The notes beneath the pieces are model-generated. The model was given only the letters and a program-made list of their open reading frames with translations. It did no database searches and was not told where the DNA came from. Shown here piece after piece: positions 1-7,598 of a DNA stretch of 55,669 nt; position 1 is the first letter of the stretch, and the number at the start of each line of letters is the position of its first letter. The stretch is from Rhodococcus sp. (in: high G+C Gram-positive bacteria). GTDB taxonomy: Bacteria > Actinomycetota > Actinomycetes > Mycobacteriales > Mycobacteriaceae. The stretch covers positions 1 through 55,669 of the forward strand of contig JAAZAD010000053.1 in NCBI GenBank assembly GCA_012514505.1, in the 5' to 3' direction. The position numbers were made by a program, and so were the translations under genes.

Positions 1-32
1 AGGCGATGGCCAGGGTCAACGGCCAGCTCTAG
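1..32 (+). CDS. 3' end of an ESX-like small protein gene, cut by the window edge
   Basis: Only the last codons are present, reading AMARVNGQL and then TAG. They match the C-terminus AMARVSGQL of the protein at 733-1104. The DNA match continues past the stop codon: 58 of the first 70 bases agree with 1073-1142. This is therefore the end of a second copy of that gene. The function is unknown, and the rest of the copy lies outside the window. Confidence 0.7.
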   Translation, partial: AMARVNGQL

Positions 33-38
33 CGAGGC

Positions 39-71
39 CTATTTGGCTGTGCCGAAGCGTTGGTCGGCCGC
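39..71 (-). pseudogene. C-terminal relic of a small HTH antitoxin-like gene
   Basis: On the minus strand this stretch encodes AADQRFGTAK followed by a stop. It corresponds to AAYQRFGTTK at the end of the protein at 1111-1359. Similarity ends upstream of about position 71, so only the tail of a duplicated copy remains. It sits in the same place relative to the upstream ESX-like gene as its full-length relative does. Confidence 0.6.
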
Positions 72-148
72 CCCTGTTTCTCGATCCTTGTGCGTGGATA
101 GCGAGTCCCCACCCTCGTCAGTCGCTCACAGGGTGACAGGATGGCCGG

Positions 149-682
149 ATGACGAGGATCCGGTTGGCCGCGGGTGTGGTGACGCTGATGGTGGGGGTGG
201 CCTTCGGGGTCACGGCGTGTGGCGACAACGAAAACTCCGATACGCCAACGACAACGGCGGAGGCGCAGCCGTGGGATCCGTGCACGCTGTCTGATGAGGC
301 GTTGCGGGCGGCGACACTGGACCCGGTACCCAGCGGTACGGGAGCAGAAGGACCTGGTCAACCGGGCTGGAAGGGCTGCGAATGGAAGGGCGAAGACTTT
401 GCAGTGATCGTGAACTCCTCTGCAACGGCGACGGTCGATCAGTTCCGCAACGGCTACGGCAATACCGACTTTCGTGACGTGATGGTCGCCGGCAGGGAAG
501 GTTTCACCTACCGGGACGACCGCGACGAGCCCGGAACATTCTGTTGGCTGGTGGTGCCGTTCGAGAGCGGCGGTGTGATGAACATGCAGGTGGACAGGTC
601 ACCGTTCACAAAGGACGAGACGTCCACGTGTGAGTGGGCAATGCAGGTCGGTGACGCATTGGTTGCCGAGATGCCCCGTTGA
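149..682 (+). CDS. DUF3558-type secreted lipoprotein
   Basis: A 177-residue protein with an N-terminal signal peptide ending in the lipobox VTAC (Cys24), which predicts lipid anchoring outside the cytoplasmic membrane. An acidic, Thr-rich linker follows, then a compact domain with CTLSDEAL near residue 45 and GCEWKG near 76. That pattern is typical of the actinobacterial DUF3558 lipoprotein family. Four further cysteines could form disulfides. The gene is followed after 50 bases by an ESX-like small protein gene that has its own GGGGAGGG-type ribosome binding site, so the pair is probably cotranscribed. The molecular function of DUF3558 proteins is not established; family assignment rests on overall pattern. 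Confidence 0.75.
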   Translation: MTRIRLAAGVVTLMVGVAFGVTACGDNENSDTPTTTAEAQPWDPCTLSDEALRAATLDPVPSGTGAEGPGQPGWKGCEWKGEDFAVIVNSSATATVDQFRNGYGNTDFRDVMVAGREGFTYRDDRDEPGTFCWLVVPFESGGVMNMQVDRSPFTKDETSTCEWAMQVGDALVAEMPR

Positions 683-732
683 GAGGTTAGGGTTTCGAGT
701 TGGAACAAGGCTGACAGGGGAGGGCTGCTGCG

Positions 733-1104
733 ATGAGTGGTGGATTGTCGATGGCGGATCAATTGATGGCGTTTGCCGGTCAAGCGAAAGCTGGCGAACT
801 CGTCTTGGACCCCGACGTCGCCAAGGAGTGCGCAGACGCGTGCGCGGAGGCGATCGAGTCCCTGAGGGATACACGTCGACGGATGAGCAACCAGACCGGA
901 TTGCTGCCGTTGGGGGATTTCGAGTGCGGGCACCAACTCGCCCAGATTCTTTCGGATACAACACAGCAATTCGTCGACCGCCTCGATGACCACATCCTTT
1001 GTCTGACGGCGATTCACGACATGGTCGGCGCCCAGATCGCCGAATCCCTGACCACCGATGAGCAGACTGCTCAGGCGATGGCCCGAGTTAGCGGCCAGCT
1101 TTAG
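733..1104 (+). CDS. Small helical ESX-like protein of unknown function
   Basis: A 123-residue, mostly helical protein without a signal peptide. Size and helix content resemble ESX/WXG100-type or EspC-like secretion targets, and such genes often follow DUF3558 lipoprotein genes in Rhodococcus. I see no WxG motif and no clear YxxxD/E motif. Three cysteines (in KECADAC and FECGH) are unusual for a WXG100 protein. The start ATG follows a strong purine-rich ribosome binding site. A paralogue ends at position 32, so this gene has been duplicated locally. Placement in the type VII context is inference from neighbours and size. Confidence 0.55.
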   Translation: MSGGLSMADQLMAFAGQAKAGELVLDPDVAKECADACAEAIESLRDTRRRMSNQTGLLPLGDFECGHQLAQILSDTTQQFVDRLDDHILCLTAIHDMVGAQIAESLTTDEQTAQAMARVSGQL

Positions 1105-1110
1105 CGAGGC

Positions 1111-1359
1111 CTACTTCGTAGTGCCGAATCGTTGGTAGGCGGCCTGGCGGCTGGTGTCGAGTGCTAGGCCGATAGCCGCCCAGGAGTCACCGTCTTCGCG
1201 GGCCGCGGCGACGGCGGCGCGGAGTTCGGCGTCTGCGTCTGCGAGATCTTTGCGGGCGGCGATGATCCGTCGCAGGTTTTTCGCGTCCCGCGCCTGGGTC
1301 GTTTTCGGGTCCAGCTGGTCGAGTCCGGTGGCGTCTGCGTCGGTGCGTTTGGTCTGCAT
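1111..1359 (-). CDS. Small HTH DNA-binding protein, antitoxin-like
   Basis: An 82-residue protein whose C-terminal half (SWAAIGLALDTSRQAAYQRF) is a helix-turn-helix of the type that selects DNA through an Arg-Gln-Ala recognition helix. The N-terminal part is a charged helix. I chose ATG at 1359, which is served by GAGGTG about 8 bases upstream; a GTG at 1368 is in frame. The GAGGTGA ribosome binding site includes the stop codon of the upstream mini-ORF (1365-1466), so the two are translationally coupled. Related actinobacterial loci pair such a protein with a short toxin, and the protein would be expected to bind the palindrome at 1458-1496. Confidence 0.65.
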   Translation of the reverse strand: MQTKRTDADATGLDQLDPKTTQARDAKNLRRIIAARKDLADADAELRAAVAAAREDGDSWAAIGLALDTSRQAAYQRFGTTK

Positions 1360-1364
1360 GTGTA

Positions 1365-1466
1365 TCACCTCAGGTCGTACTCGACGTAGCGGATCGCATT
1401 CTCGAATGCATGAGCGATGTCAGCATCGCTGATCCCGTGTTTACGCGCCGAGTCAGTGATCCGCAC
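1365..1466 (-). pseudogene. N-terminal remnant of a toxin-like ORF upstream of the HTH gene
   Basis: A 33-codon GTG-initiated ORF on the minus strand, starting VRITDSARKHGISDADIAHA and ending VEYDLR before TGA. The opening matches the N-terminus I recall for small actinobacterial toxins found beside HTH antitoxins, usually about 80-100 residues long. The C-terminal two thirds are missing here while promoter, start and coupling to the downstream gene are kept. The likely cause is an in-frame internal deletion. It could still be translated as a leader peptide. The toxin assignment is from memory of the family and needs a database search. Confidence 0.55.
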
Positions 1467-1501
1467 TTGTAAAGGTTACGTTTACAAGTGCGGATCGTCA
1501 A
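1458..1501 (-). promoter_or_regulatory. Promoter with a 16-bp-arm palindromic operator, leaderless start
   Basis: A perfect inverted repeat has arms 1458-1473 and 1481-1496 (TTTACAAGTGCGGATC) around a 7-base spacer. Read on the minus strand, a -35 box TTGACG (1496-1501) is followed after 17 bases by a -10 box TAACCT (1473-1478), and 6 bases later by the GTG at 1466. The palindrome covers the core promoter, fitting autorepression by the HTH protein, and the transcript would begin at the start codon. Confidence 0.7.
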
Positions 1502-1584
1502 GGATACCTTTACGTGGGTCCACTCGTCGATCGTCTATGAGACGTATATCGCGAGGCGAAACTGCCATGGGCCTCGCGGACTGA

Positions 1585-1616
1585 TTCGCAGCTCGGACAC
1601 TTCGCAGCTCGGACAC
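1585..1616 (+). repeat. Perfect 16-bp tandem duplication
   Basis: TTCGCAGCTCGGACAC occurs twice back to back at 1585-1600 and 1601-1616, in the non-coding stretch between the antitoxin promoter and the acyl-CoA ligase gene. No function is evident. Confidence 0.8.
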
Positions 1617-1621
1617 AGAGA

Positions 1622-1650
1622 GGCCCGGACGAGAAGTTCTCGTCCGGGCC
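1622..1650 (-). terminator. Strong hairpin downstream of the acyl-CoA ligase gene
   Basis: GGCCCGGACGAGAA and its exact reverse complement flank a single base, giving a very stable stem 23 bases past the stop codon of the minus-strand ligase. There is no clear T-tract, as is usual for actinobacterial terminators. Confidence 0.7.
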
Positions 1651-1673
1651 CTCCTTCGTCTGGTGGTGCCTGA

Positions 1674-3296
1674 TCAAACCCGGGTGACGTCGAGGCCGCC
1701 GTCCTGGAACTGGGTCCGCAGTCGCTTCTTGTCGAACTTGCCGACGCTTGTCTTGGGCACCTCGGAGATCACGGCCCAGTTCTCGGGGAGCTGCCACTTG
1801 GCGACCTTGTCCGCAAGGTAGTCGCGTAGTGCGTCGATCGTGGTGGGCGAACCCTCCCGCAGCACAACCGCGACCAGCGGTCGTTCGTCCCACTTGTCGT
1901 CGGGGATGCCGATGACGGCGGCCTCGAGGACGTCCGGGTGCCCCATCACCGCGTTTTCCAGATCCACCGAGGAGATCCATTCGCCACCGGACTTGATGAT
2001 GTCCTTGGTGCGGTCGGTGAGGGTGAGGTAGCCGTCCGGGGTGATGGACCCGACGTCTCCTGTGCGCAGCCAGCCGTCGTTGAACTTCTCCGGTGCGTCG
2101 ACTCCGTAATAGGCGGCGGCGATCCAGGGCCCGCGCACCTCGAGTTCGCCGATGGCCGTGCCGTCGTTCGGAACGACCTCGCCTGCGTCGTCGACCAACC
2201 GGGCCTGCACAGACGCCGGGAACCGGCCCTGGGTGTACCGGTAGCGCCAGCGCTCGTCGCCCTCGGCGTCCGCGGGCGGACGCGCCACCGAGCCGAGCGG
2301 CGACGTCTCGGTCATGCCCCAGGCGTGCAGCACCTGGACCCCGTGCTCGTCCGCGAATGCGTGCATCAGCGCCGGAGGCACCGCAGACCCGCCGATCAGG
2401 ACCTCCTTCATGAAGGAGATGTCCTGAGGATGGTTTTCGAGGTACAGGTGCAGGCCCTGCCAGATCGTCGGGACCGCCGCTGCGAACGTCGGACGCTCGG
2501 CGGCGATCAGTTCGGCCAGCGGCGCGGGCTGCAGGAATCGGTCCGGCATGATCAGCGAGGCGCCGATCATGAACGCCGCGTACGGCAGACCCCAGGACAT
2601 CGCGTGGAACTGCGGCACGACCGCCAGCGCGCGATCTCCCTGCGCCAGTCCCGGCCCGTCTGTCATGCACACCTGCATCGAATGCAGATAGATCGACCGA
2701 TGCGAGTACGCAACACCTTTCGGATCACCGGTAGTACCGGAGGTGTAGCACATCGCCGCCGTGGACCGTTCGTCCACTTCGGGCCAGTCGAAGTCGGTCG
2801 GCTGGTCCGCGATCAGCGATTCGTAGGCGTGGACCTGCACCCCGTCCGGGACCTCGAGCCCGGCAGTGGAATCACCGGTCACGATCACGTGCTTGACGGT
2901 GGTCAGTTTGGGCAGGTGCGGCGACAGCAGCGGAATCAGCGTCGGGTCGACGATGATCACCTGATCCTCCGCGTGGTTGGCCACGTGCACCAACTGTTCG
3001 GGGAAGAGTCGGATGTTGAGGGTGTGCAGCACCGCGCCCATCGACGGCACCGCCAGGTACGCCTCGAGGTGTTCGGCGTTGTTCCACATGAAGGTCGCGA
3101 CCCGCTCGTCGCCGGTCACGCCCAGTCCGCGCAGTGCGTGCGCGAGCGCCGCGCACCGGCGGCCGACCTCGGCGTAGCTGCGGCGACGAGCGCCGGCATC
3201 GGTCCAGGTCACGACCTCGGCACTGCCGTGCACCGTGCTGCCGTGCGTCAGCAGCTGTGCGATCGACATGGGGGCGTCTTGCATCGTGCTCAACAT
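1674..3296 (-). CDS. Long-chain fatty-acid--CoA ligase (AMP-binding family)
   Basis: A 540-residue adenylate-forming enzyme expected to activate a medium- or long-chain fatty acid with ATP and then transfer it to CoA in the cytoplasm. The ATP/AMP signature [11 protein letters not shown] is at residues 184-194. The later motif GWLRTGDVG and the C-terminal lid with [16 protein letters not shown] and catalytic-lysine region [11 protein letters not shown] are all intact. Length is normal for FadD-type enzymes. ATG at 3296 is preceded by AGCGAGGA at suitable spacing. The gene stands alone, with a hairpin after its stop codon. Chain-length specificity cannot be read from the sequence, and a role with other carboxylic acids is possible. 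Confidence 0.9.
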   Translation of the reverse strand: MLSTMQDAPMSIAQLLTHGSTVHGSAEVVTWTDAGARRRSYAEVGRRCAALAHALRGLGVTGDERVATFMWNNAEHLEAYLAVPSMGAVLHTLNIRLFPEQLVHVANHAEDQVIIVDPTLIPLLSPHLPKLTTVKHVIVTGDSTAGLEVPDGVQVHAYESLIADQPTDFDWPEVDERSTAAMCYTSGTTGDPKGVAYSHRSIYLHSMQVCMTDGPGLAQGDRALAVVPQFHAMSWGLPYAAFMIGASLIMPDRFLQPAPLAELIAAERPTFAAAVPTIWQGLHLYLENHPQDISFMKEVLIGGSAVPPALMHAFADEHGVQVLHAWGMTETSPLGSVARPPADAEGDERWRYRYTQGRFPASVQARLVDDAGEVVPNDGTAIGELEVRGPWIAAAYYGVDAPEKFNDGWLRTGDVGSITPDGYLTLTDRTKDIIKSGGEWISSVDLENAVMGHPDVLEAAVIGIPDDKWDERPLVAVVLREGSPTTIDALRDYLADKVAKWQLPENWAVISEVPKTSVGKFDKKRLRTQFQDGGLDVTRV

Positions 3297-3416
3297 GGAA
3301 TCGTCCTCGCTTGATCGGTTCGTGAAATATGTAACCTACATCACAGCCAAGGGCTACTTCGCGAGGAGCTTAGGGTGGCGTGAGGAAGCAACTCACCCAT
3401 CGGAGGAGATTCGGGC

Positions 3417-3617
3417 ATGGCGTATTCGTACAAGGTTGTCGAGGTTCGCGAAAAGATGATCGGCGGAAAGCTGTCCGGCGACCGGCTGGAGAAGATCCTC
3501 AACGAGCACGCCCGGAAGGGCTGGCAACTGAAGACGATCACCGCCGCCGACGTGAAAGGCCGCCTGGGCCCGGGTGGTGTCGACGGTTTGCTCATCACCT
3601 TCGAACGTCAGGACTGA
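3417..3617 (+). CDS. DUF4177 domain small protein
   Basis: A 66-residue soluble protein with the DUF4177 pattern: an N-terminal strand YSYKVVEVREK, a helix LEKILNEHARKGWQL and a closing strand DGLLITFERQ. GGAGGAG lies about 10 bases before the ATG. It is divergent from the acyl-CoA ligase gene and convergent with the PAS gene. Family members are widespread and have no firmly assigned role. Confidence 0.8.
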   Translation: MAYSYKVVEVREKMIGGKLSGDRLEKILNEHARKGWQLKTITAADVKGRLGPGGVDGLLITFERQD

Positions 3618-3647
3618 CCTTCCCGCCGTTCTGCGTGCTGGTCAGTC
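3612..3647. terminator. Possible bidirectional terminator between convergent genes
   Basis: GACTGACC (3612-3619) pairs perfectly with GGTCAGTC (3640-3647) over a 20-base loop and spans the ends of both converging genes. The stem is short and lacks a T-run, so this is tentative. Confidence 0.4.
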
Positions 3648-4004
3648 GAACGGGTGAACTCCGGTGCTGCCGTGCTCCGAGTAGATGGCCATTGCGCCGA
3701 TCGCCGTGCCGAGTCCATCGCTGAGCACCAGCAACCGTCCCGCGAAGCTACGGATCTCGCCGTCGGCGCACAGCACGGGGAGATCGGCCGCCATGTCTTT
3801 GATCTCCGGATTCCCCATTGCTCGGTGGAACCCCGCCCAGTGGGCTTCGCGCAGATGTGACGGCACCACGAGGTCGAGGCTTTGCCCGACGGCATCCTCG
3901 GCGCGGTGCCCGAACAGGTTCTCGGCACCGCCGTTCCACTGCGTGATCCGACCGTGCGTGTCGGCGACGATGATGGCGTGAGTGGCGGGCATGACTGGCA
4001 CCAT
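3642..4004 (-). CDS. Single PAS-domain protein
   Basis: A protein of about 120 residues consisting of one PAS fold (HAIIVADTHGRITQWNGGAE, then ENLFGHRAEDAVGQSLDLVVP). The motif WNGGAENLFGH is typical of PAS sensors, which often bind haem, flavin or small ligands. No output domain is fused. An open frame continues upstream to 4166, but the PAS fold begins right after Met at 4004 and the upstream residues look non-coding, so I chose 4004. A copy of the intergenic repeat lies upstream at 4056-4104. The ligand is unknown. Confidence 0.75.
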   Translation of the reverse strand: MVPVMPATHAIIVADTHGRITQWNGGAENLFGHRAEDAVGQSLDLVVPSHLREAHWAGFHRAMGNPEIKDMAADLPVLCADGEIRSFAGRLLVLSDGLGTAIGAMAIYSEHGSTGVHPFD

Positions 4005-4055
4005 GAAAGGCAGTATGGGGACTGTGCGGCAGAGATGTCGCGGAACGGTCAAGAA

Positions 4056-4104
4056 CCCCTGTGAGCGGTTAGCGAGTCCGCACACTCGTTGAATACGCAC
4101 GGGC
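4056..4104 (+). repeat. 49-bp intergenic repeat, copy A
   Basis: Begins CCCCTGTGAGCGGTTAGCGA and ends CGCACGGGC. It matches the second copy at 4847-4895 at 41 of 49 positions with no gaps. The central part (GAGTC...ACTC) can form a short hairpin. It lies in a non-coding gap. Confidence 0.8.
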
Positions 4105-4222
4105 ATTCGTCCGCTCGTCGTCACCGGCCATTGCCTTCGGCCGGTTGGGGGAGCAGTGTGAAACACGGGGAATGACCGGCGACGCCGGGTCGGCGCCGCC
4201 CTGAAGTAGGAGGGTGTCGATC

Positions 4223-4843
4223 ATGTTCGCACGCTCGACAACAATTCACGCGCATCCGTCGTACATAGACGCCGGAATCAAGCACGTACGCGACACCGTG
4301 ATGCCCGCATTGACAGAGATGGAGGGCAGTCTCGGAATGTCGCTGCTCGTCGATCGAAGCTCGGGCCGCTGTATCGCGACCAGCTCGTGGCGCGATGACG
4401 ACTCGCTACGTGCCAGCGAAGGGCCGGTGCGGACGCTGCGGGACGGCATGGTCGAGGTCTTCCACGGGAGCACGGACGTGTCACGGTGGGAGATCGCGGC
4501 CATGCATCGAGAACATCATGCCGATCGTGGGGCGTGGTGCCAGATCACCTGGGTCAAAGGCGAGTTGGCGCACATGGACCACGGCGTCGACGTGTGGAGG
4601 ATGGCCGCACTGCCCAAGTTCGAGGAGCTCGACGGATTCTGCAGCGCGGGGCTGATGCTCGACCGCGCCGCAGGGCTCGGGGTGTCGTCCCTGACGTTCG
4701 ACAGCGCGGAAGCGATGCAACGAAACAGAGAACGCATCGACCTTATCCGGGGCGAAGGCACTCGGGAGGCACACGTCGAGGTACTCGACATCTGCGAGTT
4801 CGAGCTCGTCATCGCGCACCTGCACGTCCCCGAGATGGTGTGA
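4223..4843 (+). CDS. Two-domain ABM-like (dimeric alpha/beta barrel) protein
   Basis: A 206-residue cytoplasmic protein. Residues 1-100 resemble an antibiotic-biosynthesis-monooxygenase or dimeric alpha-beta barrel domain: FARSTTIHAHPSYIDAGIKH, then MEGSLGMSLLVDRSSGRCIA and a SSWRDDDSLRAS segment. A second half of similar length (CQITWVKGELAHMDHGVD onward) looks like a degenerate repeat of the fold. ATG at 4223 has GGAGG nine bases upstream, whereas GTG at 4214 would lie on that site. Family members include quinone monooxygenases and many proteins of unknown role. The substrate is unknown. Confidence 0.65.
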   Translation: MFARSTTIHAHPSYIDAGIKHVRDTVMPALTEMEGSLGMSLLVDRSSGRCIATSSWRDDDSLRASEGPVRTLRDGMVEVFHGSTDVSRWEIAAMHREHHADRGAWCQITWVKGELAHMDHGVDVWRMAALPKFEELDGFCSAGLMLDRAAGLGVSSLTFDSAEAMQRNRERIDLIRGEGTREAHVEVLDICEFELVIAHLHVPEMV

Positions 4844-4846
4844 TGC

Positions 4847-4895
4847 CCCCTGTGCGCGGTTAGCGAGTCTCCAGACTCCTGGAGCACGCACGGGC
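4847..4895 (+). repeat. 49-bp intergenic repeat, copy B
   Basis: Matches 4056-4104 at 41 of 49 positions. GAGTCTCCAGACTC in the centre is an imperfect palindrome. Its right end directly abuts the -10 box TATCGT (4896-4901) of the next gene, so the element may contribute promoter sequence. Confidence 0.8.
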
Positions 4896-4908
4896 TATCG
4901 TTGCCTGT
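4896..4908 (+). promoter_or_regulatory. -10 box of a leaderless gene
   Basis: TATCGT (4896-4901) lies 7 bases before the GTG at 4909, and no Shine-Dalgarno sequence is present. This is the spacing seen at several other leaderless starts in the window. Confidence 0.5.
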
Positions 4909-5379
4909 GTGGAACCCGCAGAACGGACATTGACCTCCGACATCGTCGTCCCTGCCACTCCTGAGCAGACGTGGCGGATGCTGACCGATTTCTCCAACAT
5001 GGTTGCCGCCAGTCCGGAGTTGATCGCGATGGCGCCAATCAAACGAGGGGGGCTCCGGCCCGGTCAGTGGTATTTGGGACTCAACCGACGTGGCGTGGTG
5101 GCCTGGCCCACACGCAACGTGATTTCCGAGGTCACGCCGCAGAGACGGCTGGTGTGGGACACCACCACCAGTGGGGCGCGGTGGACCTACGAACTCGTTG
5201 CCGAGGGGGCTGGCACTCGGGTGACCGAAACCCGAACCGTGCCAAACGGTTTGACCCGAACCACCCGCCTCTTTGGGGGTTTGTTCCTCGGTGGAGACAA
5301 GCATGCAGATCAACTCGAGAGCGACGTGTCCACGACGCTGACGAATCTTCGCCGCCTGGCCGAGGAGTCAGCCGCCTGA
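4909..5379 (+). CDS. SRPBCC (START-like) family protein
   Basis: A 156-residue protein with the polyketide-cyclase/START fold. The first strand reads DIVVPATPEQTWRMLTDFSN, followed by the ligand-cavity region RPGQWYLGLNRRGVVAWPT, a central VVWDT-like strand (LVWDTTTSGARWTYEL) and a long C-terminal helix. Such proteins bind or transform small hydrophobic molecules; no catalytic residue can be assigned. GTG at 4909 appears to be a leaderless start. It is not operonic with the preceding ABM-like gene, because repeat B and a promoter separate them. Confidence 0.8.
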   Translation: MEPAERTLTSDIVVPATPEQTWRMLTDFSNMVAASPELIAMAPIKRGGLRPGQWYLGLNRRGVVAWPTRNVISEVTPQRRLVWDTTTSGARWTYELVAEGAGTRVTETRTVPNGLTRTTRLFGGLFLGGDKHADQLESDVSTTLTNLRRLAEESAA

Positions 5380-5493
5380 TTTGTGACGGAGGCGTGTCGC
5401 CTCGAGTCAAGTTTCGGCCGAATTGTCCGGCAATTATGTAATGACACAAGGGTTCGATGGCGGTGATCGCCACGCATTACAAGAAAGTCCAGG

Positions 5494-6499
5494 ATGACCC
5501 GCTCGACACTGATTCTCGGAGTGGCTCTCACGAGCCTGATCGCAACGGTCGCAATGCTGACCTCGCCGACGGCGCATGCGCAACCGCCGAACACCACGCC
5601 CGGCACGGATATCTACGTGACCCCGAGCCCGCTGCCCCCGTCTGGGTGTGCACAACTACCTGAACCGTGAGGCATCGGCGCACGCGGTCCTCGATGCGGC
5701 GCGCGCGGCGCAACGCTTGCCGGGCACGAGCATTCCCACAGATGGCCCCGTCGGCATCTGGGGTCACTCCCAGGGTGGCGGTGCGGCTGCGGCCGCGGCC
5801 GAGTCCGCGGGATCCTATGCGCCCGAACTCGATCTGCGTGGCAGCTTCATCAGCGCGCCGGTGGCCGACCTCGATGCCACGTTCCGCACCTTCGACGACG
5901 GCATGCTGGCTGCCGGCACCGGCTACTACCTCGATGCGCTCGCATCGAACTACCCGGAAACTGCCCCCGTCATCGACGAGATGCTCAACCCTGCCGGGAA
6001 GGCGATGGTGGAAGCGGTTTTGGAACAGTGTCTGTTCGAGACCGCGTTGAAGTACGGATTCCAGAACTCGCGGCACTGGACCACGAGTGGACGTCCCCTC
6101 CCCGAGCTGCTCGCAGAGAATCCGACCACCAGGGCGATCCTCGACGCCAATCGCATCGGCAATCGGACGCCGAACGCCCCGACATTCATCGTGACCGGGT
6201 CGAACGACGACATCGTTCCCGCCGGTCAGGTGCGTGAACTCGCCGACAATTGGTGCAGTCGCGGCGCTACTGTCGACCTGGTCGAGATTCCGCTGCCGCC
6301 GTTCCCGTTCAAGACCGGACTGGGGCACAACATCAACGAATACATCGCCAACTTCGGCCTCGCGTCGAGCGTGCTGGACCAGATGTTCAACGGCGCCCCG
6401 GTCCGCAACACCTGCGACTCGGACGCTGGACGCGTGACGAAAGCTGACGGTGCTCTGCGCTTCGCCGGGGTCATCGAGGAGACGCTGGGCGGCGCCTGA
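5494..6499 (+). pseudogene. Secretory lipase gene broken by an internal deletion
   Basis: Reading from ATG 5494 gives a clean signal peptide (LTSPTAHAQPP cleavage region) and a mature start PPNTTPGTDIYVTPSPLPPS, then stops at 5670 after 58 codons. From about 5642 another frame reads LGVHNYLNREASAHAVLDAA and runs to 6499. It contains the nucleophile elbow GHSQGG and the later GSNDDIVP and GLGHN segments of the secretory lipase (LIP) family. The usual 110-130 residues between signal peptide and HNYLNR region, including the oxyanion-hole part, are missing, and the joined halves are out of frame. The 3' end overlaps the converging AraC pseudogene. An active secreted lipase is unlikely. Confidence 0.75.
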
Positions 6500-7579
6500 T
6501 CTGCACGGCGCGGGGGCCTTCCGCTCGAAGTGCCCGTGGACTGCATCCGTCCCAGCGTTGGACCGCTCTGCTCAACGCAGATTGTTCGGAGAACCCGACC
6601 AGTGCGGCGATGTCGATGAACGGCAGGTCGGTGGTGGTGATGTAGCGGCGTGCCGCGATACGCCGCACATTGTCGAGTACCGCGGTGAACGAGGTTCCTT
6701 CGGCTGCGAGCCGGCGCTGCAACGTGCGCGAGTTCATCACGAGCAGGCGTGCGACCTCGTCGATACTCGGAGCACTGGTTCCGAGGCGTTCGGCCACCGC
6801 GGAACGTACGCGTGCGGTCGTCGTGGTGTTCGGGTCGTGGAACGTATCCGTCAGGTGTTCGAGTGCGAGTTGTCGCCGCGATGCGTCGGCGCTCCGAAAC
6901 TGTTCCTTGAGCAGATGACGCTCCACGCGAAGAGCGGCGGGAGCGCACCCGAACTTTACGTCTGCACCGAAGAATTCGACGTAACGATCCAGCGGTGACA
7001 GCGGCCGATGCGGGAGCTGCACGGACCGCAGGCCGGTGTGTGAGCCGCGCAGAGTCTTCGCGATGCGATACAGCAATCCGAGACCGAGTTCGATTGCCTG
7101 CGGCGAATAGTGGGACTCACGCAGGTCCTTGCGATACGTCAGCGCCATGACTCCCGGCCAGCCGAGCGGGTCGTCCGTCTGCTCGAACATCAGCGCCGGG
7201 CTGTGTACGAACAGGAATCGTGAGGCGCAGGAGATCGCCTCGGCAACCGTCGGCGATGCCTCGATGGCGTGGGCCAGCGGTCCGAGAACGGTGATGTCCG
7301 CGGCTTCCGCGAGCCGCAACCCGAGATCGGGGCAGCCGAGTTCGCGCGCTGCATGGTCGAGCATGAGGTCGCGTGCGGTGATCGGACCAGGCCGTCGTCG
7401 GAGGTCAGTTCCTGCGCCGAGATACCGAACCGGGTCAGTAACGCATCCGCGTCACCGCCGAACTCTTCCACGAGGGGCACGAACCCCCGCAAAGTCGCTG
7501 CTCGAATCGTCGGTTCCACCCGAATATTCAAGACCTCCCCGACATCCAGCGCAAAACGGACGAAATAGACGTTCGGCAC
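6471..7579 (-). pseudogene. Frameshifted AraC-family regulator (arabinose-binding-like N-terminus)
   Basis: The N-terminal segment (TIRAATLRGFVPLVEEFGGD through ELTSDDGLV) is in one frame up to about 7384. The rest (ITARDLMLDHAARELGCPDL to the HTH) is in another. Restoring one C in the GGTCCGATC context would read LVPITARDLM, so a single-base deletion explains it. The C-terminal half carries both AraC helix-turn-helices (SIDEVARLLVMNSRTLQRRL; FIDIAALVGFSEQSALSRAV). Regulators of this class commonly sit beside lipase or dehydrogenase genes, and the converging neighbour is a lipase pseudogene. The exact start is uncertain. A sequencing error would have the same appearance. Confidence 0.7.
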
Positions 7580-7598
7580 CTGTGATCGTCTGTCACCG

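Noticed and set aside
1938-3314. 458-residue plus-strand open frame opposite the acyl-CoA ligase
   Set aside because: It lies wholly antisense to a clear ligase gene, is Arg/His/Val-rich with no domain pattern, and results from high GC codon bias.
4896-4908. Repeat copy A as a promoter for 4223
   Set aside because: Copy A is followed by ATTCGT rather than a TANNNT box, and the gene at 4223 has its own Shine-Dalgarno sequence, so the promoter link holds at most for copy B.
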